Under the pieces are notes generated by a model that was not told the origin of the DNA, ran no database searches, and was given only the letters and a program-made list of their open reading frames with translations. The translations under genes and the position numbers were made by a program. DNA of 64,000 nt, taken from assembly GCF_900115085.1 (NCBI RefSeq), contig NZ_FOVF01000001.1, forward strand, positions 1 through 64,000. The letters run 5' to 3'. This document shows positions 45,001 to 53,759 of the stretch, piece after piece (position 1 is the first letter of the stretch; each line of letters starts with the position of its first letter). Source of the stretch: Dokdonella immobilis. GTDB lineage: Bacteria > Pseudomonadota > Gammaproteobacteria > Xanthomonadales > Rhodanobacteraceae.

Positions 45001-45879
45001 GCCGACCGCGAGCCGCGCAACAACTTCCTGACCCGGGCCATGACCTGGAACGAGAACGGCGTGCTCAACGGGGCGCATCACCTGTACATTGCAGGAACCA
45101 CGTTCTACGTGGCCACCGATGCCGGTATCGTCGTGCTCGACATGGACGATCCGTTGCAGCCGCGCTACCTGACCACCGTGCCGATCGCCGGCGCGCGCGC
45201 CAGCCAGGTGCAGTTCCGCTACCTCTTCGTCACCGCGGCGGACGGCCTGCATGTGGTCGATGTGACCCTGCCCGAGAAAGCGCACGAGGTCGCCGGCGCG
45301 ATGCTGCCGCTGAACGACGCGCACAAGCTGCATATCGCGCGCACCTATGCCTATATCGCCAACGGCGCCGAAGGCCTGGCCATCGTCGACGTGACCAATC
45401 CCGAGCGTCCGAGTCTCTATCGCATGTTCAACGCGGATGGGGCGATCAACGATGCCCGTGACGTCGTCGTCGCCACGACGAACGCGTCCCTTTTCGCCTA
45501 CGTCGCGGATGGCCGGAACGGACTCAAGGTGGTGCAGCTGACCTCGCCCGAACTTCAGCCGAAGTTCTACGGGTTCACGCCGGACCCGAATCCGCAGCTG
45601 ATTTCGTGGTATCCGACCAGGAAGCCGGCGCTCTCGCTCTCGCGCGGCCTCGAGCGCGACCGCGCGGTCGACGAAACCGGACATCAGATTGCCGTGTTCG
45701 GCCGCATCGGCTCGCGTCCATTCAACCTCGAGGAGATGCGCCGCCTGTTCCTGCGCGCCGATGGCACGCCGTGGTATGTCAGCAATGATCCGGACGACCA
45801 CAGCACCAAGGCGGCCGATACGACGAGCGCAGCAAACACCAACTCCGGCGCGACGACGTCCCCGGCGTCGCTGCACTGA
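42088..45879 (+). CDS. Large decahaem c-type cytochrome with LVIVD-type beta-propeller
   Basis: A 1263-residue exported protein (signal peptide MKRSIAAICIAIVLPFAGSV, cut near 'LAS-GGG'). Residues 56-775 contain ten CXXCH sites: CVSCH, CTDCH, CGACH, CSACH, CMICH, CVDCH, CQDCH, CYACH, CGGCH and CEDCH, spaced irregularly with long inserts. From about 870 to 1190 there are about six LVIVD-like repeats ('YLYVAEGPKGTQVYDVAS', 'FYVATDAGIVVLDMDDP', 'YLFVTAADGLHVVDVTLP', 'YAYIANGAEGLAIVDVTNP'), a probable beta-propeller for protein or surface binding. The Ser/Thr-rich tail has no anchor. With the barrel gene before it, it is a candidate outer-surface terminal reductase or oxidase. Confidence 0.9.
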   Translation: MKRSIAAICIAIVLPFAGSVLASGGGAERVEREYVTAPNAPAFQTWEQADEKSRGCVSCHTASDRKTMHASPAVVLGCTDCHGGDASVSVASDQHEGVEYHDAAERAHVLPRYPSRWEHSANPERSYTWLLQESPEFVRFINPGDLRVAREACGACHLPLIQANEKSLMANAAMFWGAAAYNNGILPFKHSILGESYGRDGEAVSVDNGIPNDETMDQHGVLPKINPMPAWETVPPGDVFRIFERGGRNINNIFAELGLPNEFGQIQKLEEPGRPDIRQSFRGPGTGLRVSIPVLNIHKTRLNDPFIWMLGTNDNPGDFRSSGCSACHVIYANDRDPRHSAIYAKFGNMGTSQQADPTIPKDVPGHPLKHEFTRQIPTSQCMICHMHQPNMFINTMLGYTMWDYESDAPFMWPEKQQYPDAEKMRKILDRNPEEASIRGKWGDLDFLKDVSLLNPQLKDTQFADYHGHGWNFRAIYKRDRKGNLLDKVGTKIADDDPDKWKKGVHLSSIHVDVGMQCVDCHFAQDAHGNGYLKAEVMGAVEIQCQDCHGTADALPTLKTSGPAASKYGKDLLLIRNPDGKKRFEWVGDELIQRSAVTPDLEWKMTLVKNTADPLSGAYNPKATRAHTMAMGTDELKWGTDVPADQRAHSEDKMLCYACHTSWTTSCGGCHLPIQANWKTEKHKYEGGFTRNFATYNPQVARDQMFFLGKHGSIKGGKIAPVRSSSALVLSSTNINREKIYVQQPPVSASGYSSQAFAPHYPHTERKTETKDCEDCHLSSKNDNNAIMAQLLLLGTKFVDFIGYHAWVGGDGEVAAVQVTEWDEPQAVIGSYLHRYAYPDWYADHQKNKQELQKGYEHSAGVANCLQLRGEYLYVAEGPKGTQVYDVASIGNKGFSQKFVTAPASPLGQDTAIKSKDATCIALATTQPVAPERNTGDLMRKDNQEQPMHPVYKYAFITDAEEGLIATDIETLADREPRNNFLTRAMTWNENGVLNGAHHLYIAGTTFYVATDAGIVVLDMDDPLQPRYLTTVPIAGARASQVQFRYLFVTAADGLHVVDVTLPEKAHEVAGAMLPLNDAHKLHIARTYAYIANGAEGLAIVDVTNPERPSLYRMFNADGAINDARDVVVATTNASLFAYVADGRNGLKVVQLTSPELQPKFYGFTPDPNPQLISWYPTRKPALSLSRGLERDRAVDETGHQIAVFGRIGSRPFNLEEMRRLFLRADGTPWYVSNDPDDHSTKAADTTSAANTNSGATTSPASLH

Positions 45880-45921
45880 TCGATGCGCGGCGCCGTCGGG
45901 CGACGGTCGCCGCGCAACTTC

Positions 45922-46407
45922 ATGGACGCAGACGCAAACCAGGCCCTTCTCGATCGCTACTACGCGGCTTTCGCGGCGCGCGACGGCGCGGCCATGGGTC
46001 GTTGTTATTCCGCGGACGCGACATTTCGTGATCCTGTCTTCGATCTGCAGGGATCCGACGTTGCCGCCATGTGGCGCATGCTCTGTTCGCGCGGCACCGA
46101 CCTGCGAATCTCCTCCTCCAACCGGGTCGCCGACGCGCAGGGCGGAAGCGCAGACTGGGAAGCCCGGTATGCTTTTTCCGTCACCGGCCGCCCCGTGCAC
46201 AACATCGTGCATTCGCAATTCCGCTTCCGCGATGGGCGGATAGTCGCGCAGGTCGATCGTTTCGATATCTGGCGCTGGGCGCGCCAGGCACTGGGTCTGC
46301 CGGGTCTGCTGCTGGGCTGGACGCCGATGCTGCGCCGGAAGGTGCGCGCCAATGCCGAAAAGGCGTTGCGACAGTTCCTCGAAGCGGAGCGCCGGCATTC
46401 GGCGTAG
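45922..46407 (+). CDS. SnoaL-like (NTF2-fold) small protein
   Basis: The 161-residue product fits the SnoaL-like NTF2 fold: 'ALLDRYYAAFAARDGAAMGRC', 'YSADATFRDPVF', 'FRFRDGRIVAQVDRFDIWRW'. Such proteins include small enzymes, binding proteins and accessory factors; no catalytic residue set is recognisable. It lies 42 bp after the large cytochrome on the same strand, so it may be the last gene of that operon, though its link to electron transfer is unknown. ATG 45922 is preferred over ATG 45883, which adds a poorly conserved lead. Confidence 0.75.
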   Translation: MDADANQALLDRYYAAFAARDGAAMGRCYSADATFRDPVFDLQGSDVAAMWRMLCSRGTDLRISSSNRVADAQGGSADWEARYAFSVTGRPVHNIVHSQFRFRDGRIVAQVDRFDIWRWARQALGLPGLLLGWTPMLRRKVRANAEKALRQFLEAERRHSA

Positions 46408-46543
46408 GGTTGCTCAAGTCCGCATTGCGGGAGGCCGTCACGATCCGGACGGTCCGTAGCCGCCAGTATCACCCCCGCCTGGCTCTGATCCGCGTATCGG
46501 AGGCATCCCCCTCGTTCACGTTGCGCGGTCTAGAATTGCGGGC

Positions 46544-48034
46544 ATGTCCGCGACACCCTACGCCCAGTCGACTTCCCCAGGCATGGCCCCGCTTCGCCTC
46601 CTGGCCGCACAGGCGCTCAGTCGAACGGCCGGGGCTCCCCTCATCGCCGGCAACAGCGTCGAACTGCTGATCGATGCCGAGAGGAACTTTGCGGAATGGC
46701 GCAAGGCCATTCTCGAGGCACGATCGAGCATCCTGTTCGAGAACTACATCTTCCGCGACGACGAGGTGGCGCGGGGGTTGCGCGATGCCCTGGTGGAGCG
46801 GGCTGCGGATGGCGTGGCCGTCTACGTCGTACGCGACTGGCTGGGTTGCCTGGGCCAATCTTCACCGTCCTTCTGGAAGCCGCTGCTCGACGCAGGTGGC
46901 GAAGTGCGCACCTATAACGTGCCGCGCTTCGGAAGCCCCCTGGGCTGGCTATCCCGCGACCACAGGAAGCTGCTTGTCGTCGATGCCGCCGTCGCCTTCC
47001 TTGGCGGCATCTGCGTCAGCTCCAAGTGGCTGGGCGATCCGCAGCGCAATGTTCCGCCCTGGCGTGATACCGGAGTCGCTGTGCGTGGTCCCGCCCTGCG
47101 CGACCTGTGCGCTTCGTTTGCGGCGACCTGGTCCAGCCTCGGGTCGCCGTTGCCAGAGACGCAATTGGCCGGCACCGAGGACATCGGGCCCGCCGGAAAC
47201 ATCGATCTCCGGGTTGTGGCCACCGTGCCCAATGCCGCCGGACTCTATCGGCTGGACCAGATGATCGCGGCCATGGCGGAGTGCCGCCTGTGGCTGACGG
47301 ACGCCTATTTCGTCGGCGTAACCACCTACCTGCAGGCGCTCTCCTCGGCCGCCCGTGACGGCGTCGATGTCCGCTTGCTGGTGCCGGGAACCAGCGACAT
47401 CCCGGCAATAGGAGGTCTGTCACGGGCCGGTTATCGCCCTTTGCTCGAGGCCGGCGTGCGCGTGTTTGAATGGAACGGGTCGATGCTGCACGCAAAGACC
47501 GCCGTTGCCGATGGGCGCTGGGCCCGGGTTGGATCGAGCAATCTCAACCTCGCCAGCTGGATTGGCAACCGGGAGCTCGATATCGCAGTCGAGAACGAGG
47601 AATTCGCCGGCACCCTGGAGCGCCAGTATGAGCTGGACCTCGAGAATGCCACCGAAATCGTTCTTGCCCCGCGTTCCCGGGTTTGCCGCGAGAAACCGCA
47701 TGCGGACGGCAGGCGTCGTCGCAATGGCGGCAGTACCGGTCGTGCGGCAGCCGGCGCGCTCCGGTTCGCCAACACCATGGGTGCGGCGATCACAAATCGT
47801 CGCACGCTCGGCCCGGCCGAGACGGCGACACTTGGCACGGGCGCCCTGGTCCTCGCGACCTGCGGGCTGCTGGTCCTGGTATGGCCTCGACTGATTGCCT
47901 GGCCCCTGGGCGCCCTCGCCCTCTGGTTCGCCGTGGTGATGTTCCGGCGCTATTGGACAACCCGGTCAAGGAACGCCTCGGGCCGATCGGAAGACCCGTC
48001 TACGGAAGGCCACGAAAGCGACGGTCGGCCCTGA
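46544..48034 (+). CDS. Phospholipase D / cardiolipin synthase-family protein
   Basis: A 496-residue protein with both HKD motifs intact: 'DHRKLLVVDAAVAFLGG' (about 138) and 'LHAKTAVADGRWARVGSSN' (about 315). Together these form the phosphatidyl-transfer site of cardiolipin synthases and PLDs. The C-terminal region has a basic stretch, then two hydrophobic helices ('LGTGALVLATCGLLVLVWP', 'LIAWPLGALALWFAVVMF'), which anchor it in the inner membrane at the opposite end from classic ClsA. Likely function: cardiolipin or related phospholipid synthesis from phosphatidylglycerol. Start ATG 46544; ATG 46583 (MAPLRLL) is possible. Confidence 0.82.
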   Translation: MSATPYAQSTSPGMAPLRLLAAQALSRTAGAPLIAGNSVELLIDAERNFAEWRKAILEARSSILFENYIFRDDEVARGLRDALVERAADGVAVYVVRDWLGCLGQSSPSFWKPLLDAGGEVRTYNVPRFGSPLGWLSRDHRKLLVVDAAVAFLGGICVSSKWLGDPQRNVPPWRDTGVAVRGPALRDLCASFAATWSSLGSPLPETQLAGTEDIGPAGNIDLRVVATVPNAAGLYRLDQMIAAMAECRLWLTDAYFVGVTTYLQALSSAARDGVDVRLLVPGTSDIPAIGGLSRAGYRPLLEAGVRVFEWNGSMLHAKTAVADGRWARVGSSNLNLASWIGNRELDIAVENEEFAGTLERQYELDLENATEIVLAPRSRVCREKPHADGRRRRNGGSTGRAAAGALRFANTMGAAITNRRTLGPAETATLGTGALVLATCGLLVLVWPRLIAWPLGALALWFAVVMFRRYWTTRSRNASGRSEDPSTEGHESDGRP

Positions 48035-48173
48035 GATGGGTCAGATCACGCCTGGAGCAAAGCCGTTACCACGCCTGACCGATTGCTCGGATGGTGGAAA
48101 GGTGCCGTCCAGAATGTTCCCGATTGAATCCGTCTGCCTGGCAACGCCTGCGCCACCGGACCCCGGGGTCTGC

Positions 48174-48629
48174 CTATTCCCTTGGCGGCAGGATGACAAT
48201 GGTCAGCCAGAAGCTCTCGATGCTGCGGACCACTTCCATGAAGTCCTCGAATCCGACCGGCTTGGTGATGAAGCAGTTCGCATGCTGGTCGTAGGCGCTG
48301 AGCAGGTCTTTTTCGGCCCGGGAACTGGTCAATACGACGACCGGGATCTGCTTCAGCGAAGGGTCGTTCTTGATTTCCGCAAGTACCTCACGCCCGTCGA
48401 GGCGCGGTAGATTGAGGTCCAGCAGTATCAGGTCGGGGCGCGGAACATCCGCATGCTCGGCCTGCTTGCGCAGGAATCGCAAGGCCCCCTCGCCGTCGTT
48501 GACCACATGCAGGCGGTTCCTGATCCGCCCTTCCTTGAGCGCCTCGCGAGTCAGGCGCACATCACCTGCATTGTCCTCGACCAGCAGTATTTCCACGAGT
48601 TGACCACCCTGCCCCATCGCTATGCTCAT
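48174..48629 (-). CDS. Single-domain response regulator (CheY/Rcp1-like)
   Basis: A 151-residue receiver-only protein. The acidic pair is in '[12 protein letters not shown]', the phospho-accepting Asp is in '[13 protein letters not shown]', Thr is in 'VVVLTSSRA' and Lys is in 'FITKPVG'. The extended beta-sheet and C-terminus resemble Rcp1-type regulators paired with phytochrome-like kinases. Its ATG overlaps the stop of the kinase gene (ATGA at 48626-48629), so the two are co-translated and probably partners. No output domain is present; it must act by protein contact. Confidence 0.9.
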   Translation of the reverse strand: MSIAMGQGGQLVEILLVEDNAGDVRLTREALKEGRIRNRLHVVNDGEGALRFLRKQAEHADVPRPDLILLDLNLPRLDGREVLAEIKNDPSLKQIPVVVLTSSRAEKDLLSAYDQHANCFITKPVGFEDFMEVVRSIESFWLTIVILPPRE

Positions 48630-51352
48630 GCCTGGCTCCCGGATTGCGGAAGAACGAAATGAAAGATGCTGCCCTTGCCGGGGGTCGACTCCACCCAGAT
48701 GCGACCGCCGAAACTGTCGATGATGCGACGACAGATCGCCAGGCCGATACCGGTACCCGAATATTCGCTGCGGGTGTGCAGGCGCTGGAAGATGGCGAAA
48801 ACGCGCTCGCAGTGCCTGGATTCGATTCCGATGCCGTTGTCGGCGACCCGGACATGCCAGTCAGGCCCTTCGCGCCGCGCGTCGATGGTCACATGCGGAG
48901 CGTCCGCACCCCGGAATTTCAAGGCGTTCGCGATCAGGTTCTGGAAAACCTGGGTCAATTGCCCCGGCACGGCCATCACTCCGCCATCGAGGTCGATCCG
49001 GATCACCGCAGCGGTTTCCGAGATCGATTCCTGCAACTGCGCCACAGCCGCTTCCGCGCTTGCCCTGAGTGGTGTCGCCACCGGCTTCATGCCCGAGCGC
49101 CCGACCCGGGCATAGGCTAGCAGGTCCTCGATCAGGTTCTGCATGCGCGTGGCCCCATCGACGGCAAAACCGATGAACTCGTCGGCATCGGAGTCGAGTT
49201 TGCCGCGATAGCGCCTGGCCAGCAGCTGGACGTAGCTGGCGACCATTCGCAGCGGTTCCTGCAGGTCGTGCGAGGCCACGTAGGCGAACTGCTCGAGGTC
49301 GGCATTGGAGCGCTCCAGCTCCTGGGCACGCCGGGTCAGTTCGAGCTGTGCCGCGTGCCGGTCCGTAATGTCGGTCAGGAACGCGGTGAAATAGATCTGG
49401 TTCTCGCTGGTCCATGCCGAGAGTAGTATTTCGAGCGGAAATTCGCTGCCATCGGCACGCAGTCCCGCCATCTCGAGGGCCGTACCGAGTGCTCGGGCTT
49501 CGCCTCCCGAGGCAACACGCTCGATCCCGTCCTTGTGCGCTTGCCGAAAGCGCTCGGGCATCAGGCATTCCAGCGACTGGCCCGCCATTTCCTGCGCGTC
49601 CACGCCGAACTGGCCTGCCGCCGATGGATTCATGTAGAGAATGTTCCCGGCCATATCCGCGGTGATGATGCCGGCCTTGGCCGTATCGGTCACCGCTTGC
49701 TGGGCCCGCTGGGCGCGCACCAGCTCGCGGTTGCTGCGACGGGCAAGATGCAGCGCCCTGGCGCGGTGTCCGGTCAGCACCCAGGTCACCGCGAACAGGA
49801 CCAGGGCGGCAAAAAACCCCCCGACCAGGACGACGGAGGGGTTCCTCGAGCCGATAACGTGGTGCTTGTCGGGCATGAACTGGGCAGAGATCGTCCACGT
49901 CCGTCCGCCGAACGTCCGGGTCATTGACTGAAAGGGCGTCGCGTAATCGAACTCCGTCGACTCGAACAAGGCGCTTCCGGCCGGACCGGGCGAGTCGTCG
50001 ACGATGCGCAGGGCAAGGCCGGCTGCCGATTCGCGCTGCGCCTCCGCGACCATCTGCCGGATATCGAGCGCGCAATAGGCAAAACCGCTGACGCCGATCT
50101 GGTCGGCGGATGTGCGAGCGGTCGGTTCGCCATGACCGCCCAGGGCGAGCGCGACGATGACGCCGGTACGCGACTCCGGATCCCGGTAGCGGGCAAATTC
50201 CGCCCGTCCGGAGACGACCGGACCCATCGTCGTTTCGGCCCTGGAAATCGCTTCGGCAAAGACCGGGATCGATTGCAGGTTCAGGCCGATCGCCCATCGA
50301 CCCGCACTGCCGTCCGGCACGGCATACACGGTCGGAAGCATGCGCCCGCTCGCGTCGAGCGGCCAGGCATCGATCGAACGCGCTGCGAGCGGCGCCTGCC
50401 CATGGCTGCCCGTGGCCGAGGGCGGGTTTTCGAGCGGGGCCGCATAACCCACCAGAAAGATGCCCTGGTCGCCCCTGAACAGCGAAAGTTGCCTGAAATA
50501 TTGCAGCCACTCGTCCGGATCCACGTGCTGCGACGCGGCAAACAGTCCACGGACTCCATCCAGCAAGGTGGCGGCATTCGCCAGATCGACCGCCAGCGCG
50601 CTGGCGAGGCGCCGCATCGAATCGTCCAGCGCCAGGGTGAGTTGCCGGGTGTTCTGCTCCTGCACCTGACGCCAGACCAGCAGGGTGGCGCCCATCGTGA
50701 CCAGGAGCACGGCCAGCGCCGCTGCCAGACCGGAGCGGTCCCGCAGTTCTTCGCTGGCGAAGAAGGGTTCGTTGCCGTCCGGAAACGGATCGCTGCGCAG
50801 TCGTGCTCCGATCAGCAGTCCGAGGCCGGCGACCAGCAGGATCGCCGAGCCGGGCAGACGCATGCCTCCGAGCAGGGATTCGTCGAGATCGAGCGAGAGG
50901 CCGCCGATGACCGCGAAGATCCCGGCGGCACCAATCATTGCAGCCACGGATCCGAGCAATCCGAACAACAGGTGTCGACCCCACTGCGCCGGAAACAGTG
51001 CGTCCAGGACCAGGGCCCCGCCAACGCAGAACATTCCGGAGGCGAAACTCTGGGTAACGGCAAACGATAGCTGCTGGGCCGATTCCGCTCCGCGCACGAC
51101 GGTCCAGGCCAGCTGCAACCCGCAGGCCAGAACGATCGCGATTCCGGATGCCATCGATACCCAGCGTCCCACGGGCCGGGCTCGCAGGAACAGGCCCAGC
51201 GCAGCGACGAGCGACAAAACGAGCGCACCGCGACGATAGTCGAGCCAATCCACATCGACGAACCAGCCCAGCGCGAAGGCACCGAGCGAAACCGCCGTGA
51301 GCAGCCCGACCATGGCCAGATAGAGCGGGTCGGTTTTCGGCGCCGGCGACAC
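48626..51352 (-). CDS. Membrane histidine kinase with CHASE and PAS domains
   Basis: A 908-residue kinase: seven hydrophobic helices in the first 225 residues, a periplasmic CHASE-like sensor (about 240-505; '[23 protein letters not shown]', '[12 protein letters not shown]'), a further transmembrane helix near 520, and a PAS domain ('[21 protein letters not shown]'). HisKA follows with the '[15 protein letters not shown]' phospho-His, and the HATPase has N, G1 and G2 boxes ('NLIANALKF', 'DNGIGI', 'GTGIGLAI'). The start GTG 51352 follows directly after the stop of the EAL gene. The ligand is unknown; CHASE domains sense small extracellular molecules. Output goes to the overlapping receiver gene. 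Confidence 0.88.
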   Translation of the reverse strand: MSPAPKTDPLYLAMVGLLTAVSLGAFALGWFVDVDWLDYRRGALVLSLVAALGLFLRARPVGRWVSMASGIAIVLACGLQLAWTVVRGAESAQQLSFAVTQSFASGMFCVGGALVLDALFPAQWGRHLLFGLLGSVAAMIGAAGIFAVIGGLSLDLDESLLGGMRLPGSAILLVAGLGLLIGARLRSDPFPDGNEPFFASEELRDRSGLAAALAVLLVTMGATLLVWRQVQEQNTRQLTLALDDSMRRLASALAVDLANAATLLDGVRGLFAASQHVDPDEWLQYFRQLSLFRGDQGIFLVGYAAPLENPPSATGSHGQAPLAARSIDAWPLDASGRMLPTVYAVPDGSAGRWAIGLNLQSIPVFAEAISRAETTMGPVVSGRAEFARYRDPESRTGVIVALALGGHGEPTARTSADQIGVSGFAYCALDIRQMVAEAQRESAAGLALRIVDDSPGPAGSALFESTEFDYATPFQSMTRTFGGRTWTISAQFMPDKHHVIGSRNPSVVLVGGFFAALVLFAVTWVLTGHRARALHLARRSNRELVRAQRAQQAVTDTAKAGIITADMAGNILYMNPSAAGQFGVDAQEMAGQSLECLMPERFRQAHKDGIERVASGGEARALGTALEMAGLRADGSEFPLEILLSAWTSENQIYFTAFLTDITDRHAAQLELTRRAQELERSNADLEQFAYVASHDLQEPLRMVASYVQLLARRYRGKLDSDADEFIGFAVDGATRMQNLIEDLLAYARVGRSGMKPVATPLRASAEAAVAQLQESISETAAVIRIDLDGGVMAVPGQLTQVFQNLIANALKFRGADAPHVTIDARREGPDWHVRVADNGIGIESRHCERVFAIFQRLHTRSEYSGTGIGLAICRRIIDSFGGRIWVESTPGKGSIFHFVLPQSGSQA

Positions 51353-53518
51353 TCAGCAGCGCTCGCCGCTTTCGTTGGCAGGCGACCCGAGGCAGAAAGC
51401 GGTCGCGAACTCATCGGCGTCAACCGGGCGCGCCAGCAGATAGCCCTGCGCCTCGTCGCAACCCAGATCGCTCAGGAATTCGAGCTGGGCCATGGTTTCC
51501 ACACCTTCGGCGACGACGATCAATCCGAGGTTTCGCGCCATCGCGATGATCGTTCGCACAATCGCGCCGTCACGATCATCCTGTGGAACTCCCGAAAGGA
51601 AGCTGCGATCGATCTTCAGGATGTCGACGGGAAACTTGCGCAGGTAGGCCAGCGAGGAAAATCCGGTACCGAAATCGTCGATCGCGACCTTGATGCCGCG
51701 CGAACGCAGGGCGATGAGATTGTCCCGGGCCTGGGCACTTTGCATCATGCTCTCGGTCATTTCGATGACGAGTTCCGCCGGATCGATGCCACTGGCGGCA
51801 AGGGCCCGATCGACGACCTCGACAATGCCGTCGCCAGCGAGTTGCTGCGCCGACACGTTGACCGCAATCTGCAGCGACCGCCCGCTTGCCCGCGTCCAAC
51901 GACGCCCCATGCGACAGGCTTCATTGATGGCCCAGGCGCCGATGGCCGACATCAGGCCGCGTTGCTCGGCAACCTCGAGGAACTGGTCGGGCAACAGCAG
52001 GCCCCGGGTCGGATGCTGCCATCGCAGCAACGCTTCGCTGCCGCACAGGGCATGGCTGGCGACATCGAATATGGGCTGGTAGGCAAGCCTGAATTCGCCA
52101 TGTTCGAGTGCGGTCCGCAAGTCGTGCTCGATGGCCAGGCGCTCCATTACGGTCGCATTGAGCTGGGCGGAATAGAACCGAAAAGTATTCGGGCCAACTG
52201 CCTTCGACTGGTAAAGCGCGGTTTCCGCGCATTTGAGCAGGGCCGATGCGTCCTCGGAATCGATCGAGAACAGACTCATGCCGACGTTTGCTCCCAGATA
52301 ATAGGTCTGCTCGCCGATCTTCCCCGGAACGCTGGCCGTAGCGATGATCTGTTCGGCCAATTGCGGGGTATCCATGATGGATTGCGTGTCGCTGAGAAGA
52401 ATCGACAGTTCGGCACTGCCTGTGCACGCCAGCTTGGCATCCGCAGGCAGGATCTGCCTGAGGCGGGTGACCAGCGCATCGATGGCCAGATCCCCGAAGT
52501 CGTGTCCGTGCAGGTGGTTGACCTGACCGAGGCCGTTGATCGACACCATCAGCAGCGCCGCATCGCTGGCCCGTCGATGGCACTGCTCGATGGCGGCGAC
52601 GAGATCCTCGAAGAACACTTGCCGATTCGGCAAGCCGGTCACGCCATCGTGGGTAGCCAGATAGTCCAGCCGCTCCTGCACGAGCTTGCGCTCCACGGCG
52701 TAGCGCAGGCTGCGAATCAGCGAGCCGGCATCCAGGGTGCCCTTGGTCACGTAATCCTGCGCGCCGAGCTTGATCGCGTTGAGGGCCAGGGACTGGTCGT
52801 CGCGGCCACTGAAAACGATGAGCGGCATCAGCGGTGCCGCGCGCAGGATCGCACTGACCGTGTCGATCCCTTGCGAATCGGGCAGACCAGGGTCGACCAG
52901 GGCAATGGTGAATGGCTGCCGGGCTATTTCTCCGAGCGCGTCCTCGAGCCGGGAGACGCTGACGATTTCGGTTTCGAATTCCTCGAGCATCTCCTCGACC
53001 AGGCGTGCATCGCCCGGATTGTCTTCGACCAGCAGCAGGCGCCAGGTATCGTCCTTGCCCTTCTCGGCATGCTCCGGCAGGCTGACGACAGACAACCAGA
53101 AGTGGCCGATTCCATTGACAATCGCCAGCAGGCGGTCGATGTCCACGGGCTTGCGCACGTAGCAGTTGGCATGTGCGGCATAGGCCCTGGCCACGTCTTC
53201 CTGGGCATCCGAACCGGTCATGATGACGACCGGAATTCGCGAAAGCCGCGGATCCGATTTCAGAACGGCCAGCAGTTCCTGTCCGGAAAGTCCGGGCAGA
53301 TTCAGATCGAGAAGGATCAGATCGGGACTGCCGCGATGCGCGTGTGTGCCTTCGCGGCGCAGCATCGCCAGCGCCTTGGCGCCGTTGTCTGCCACGCTGA
53401 GTCGGTGCAGCAATTTTCCATGGCGCAGGGCTTCCACGACGAGCCGCACATCGCCCGGATTGTCCTCGACCAGGAGAATCTCCAGGGGCCTGGCACTGGC
53501 GCCTGCGCCGAGCTTCAA
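51353..53518 (-). CDS. REC-REC-GGDEF(degenerate)-EAL c-di-GMP phosphodiesterase
   Basis: A 721-residue protein with two receiver domains (Asp in '[13 protein letters not shown]' and 'IALVDPGLPDSQG'), then a GGDEF domain in which the signature is 'CTGSAELSILL', so catalysis is lost, and an EAL domain with 'GSEALLRWQHP', 'NVSAQQL', 'IEMTES', 'IDDFGTGFSSL', 'KIDRSF' and 'VAEGVET'. The EAL residues needed for metal binding appear intact, so phosphodiesterase activity is expected. The start is TTG 53518 with GAGG nearby, weak but without a better alternative before the first receiver. It heads a three-gene signalling operon with the CHASE kinase and the single receiver. Confidence 0.88.
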   Translation of the reverse strand: MKLGAGASARPLEILLVEDNPGDVRLVVEALRHGKLLHRLSVADNGAKALAMLRREGTHAHRGSPDLILLDLNLPGLSGQELLAVLKSDPRLSRIPVVIMTGSDAQEDVARAYAAHANCYVRKPVDIDRLLAIVNGIGHFWLSVVSLPEHAEKGKDDTWRLLLVEDNPGDARLVEEMLEEFETEIVSVSRLEDALGEIARQPFTIALVDPGLPDSQGIDTVSAILRAAPLMPLIVFSGRDDQSLALNAIKLGAQDYVTKGTLDAGSLIRSLRYAVERKLVQERLDYLATHDGVTGLPNRQVFFEDLVAAIEQCHRRASDAALLMVSINGLGQVNHLHGHDFGDLAIDALVTRLRQILPADAKLACTGSAELSILLSDTQSIMDTPQLAEQIIATASVPGKIGEQTYYLGANVGMSLFSIDSEDASALLKCAETALYQSKAVGPNTFRFYSAQLNATVMERLAIEHDLRTALEHGEFRLAYQPIFDVASHALCGSEALLRWQHPTRGLLLPDQFLEVAEQRGLMSAIGAWAINEACRMGRRWTRASGRSLQIAVNVSAQQLAGDGIVEVVDRALAASGIDPAELVIEMTESMMQSAQARDNLIALRSRGIKVAIDDFGTGFSSLAYLRKFPVDILKIDRSFLSGVPQDDRDGAIVRTIIAMARNLGLIVVAEGVETMAQLEFLSDLGCDEAQGYLLARPVDADEFATAFCLGSPANESGERC

Positions 53519-53759
53519 ACGGGGACCTCGATCAGCATATGTGCTCCGGACACTCGCGTCGGGGGTTGGTCACCTGATACAAGGTACACGATGCTGCCAA
53601 TGTTCTGTCACCCCCTCGCGGGTATTGGTCGAACCCGAGCAGGATCGAAGCCGAAATCTGCAGTTTTTCCGGTTGCGGGCTGGCGCGGGACGGCGGTTGC
53701 GGGCAAACTTCCGGTTTGAATGCGGCCGCCTGGTGTACCGGTCGGCATTGGGCACATCC

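Noticed and set aside
44275-46398. 707-codon minus-strand frame
   Set aside because: Antisense to the LVIVD region and SnoaL gene; no recognisable domain.
48159-48170. Perfect 12-bp palindrome GACCCCGGGGTC as a terminator
   Set aside because: No loop and no T-run; too short to call.
51740-53719. 659-codon + frame
   Set aside because: Antisense to the REC-REC-EAL gene, whose catalytic motifs are clear on the minus strand.
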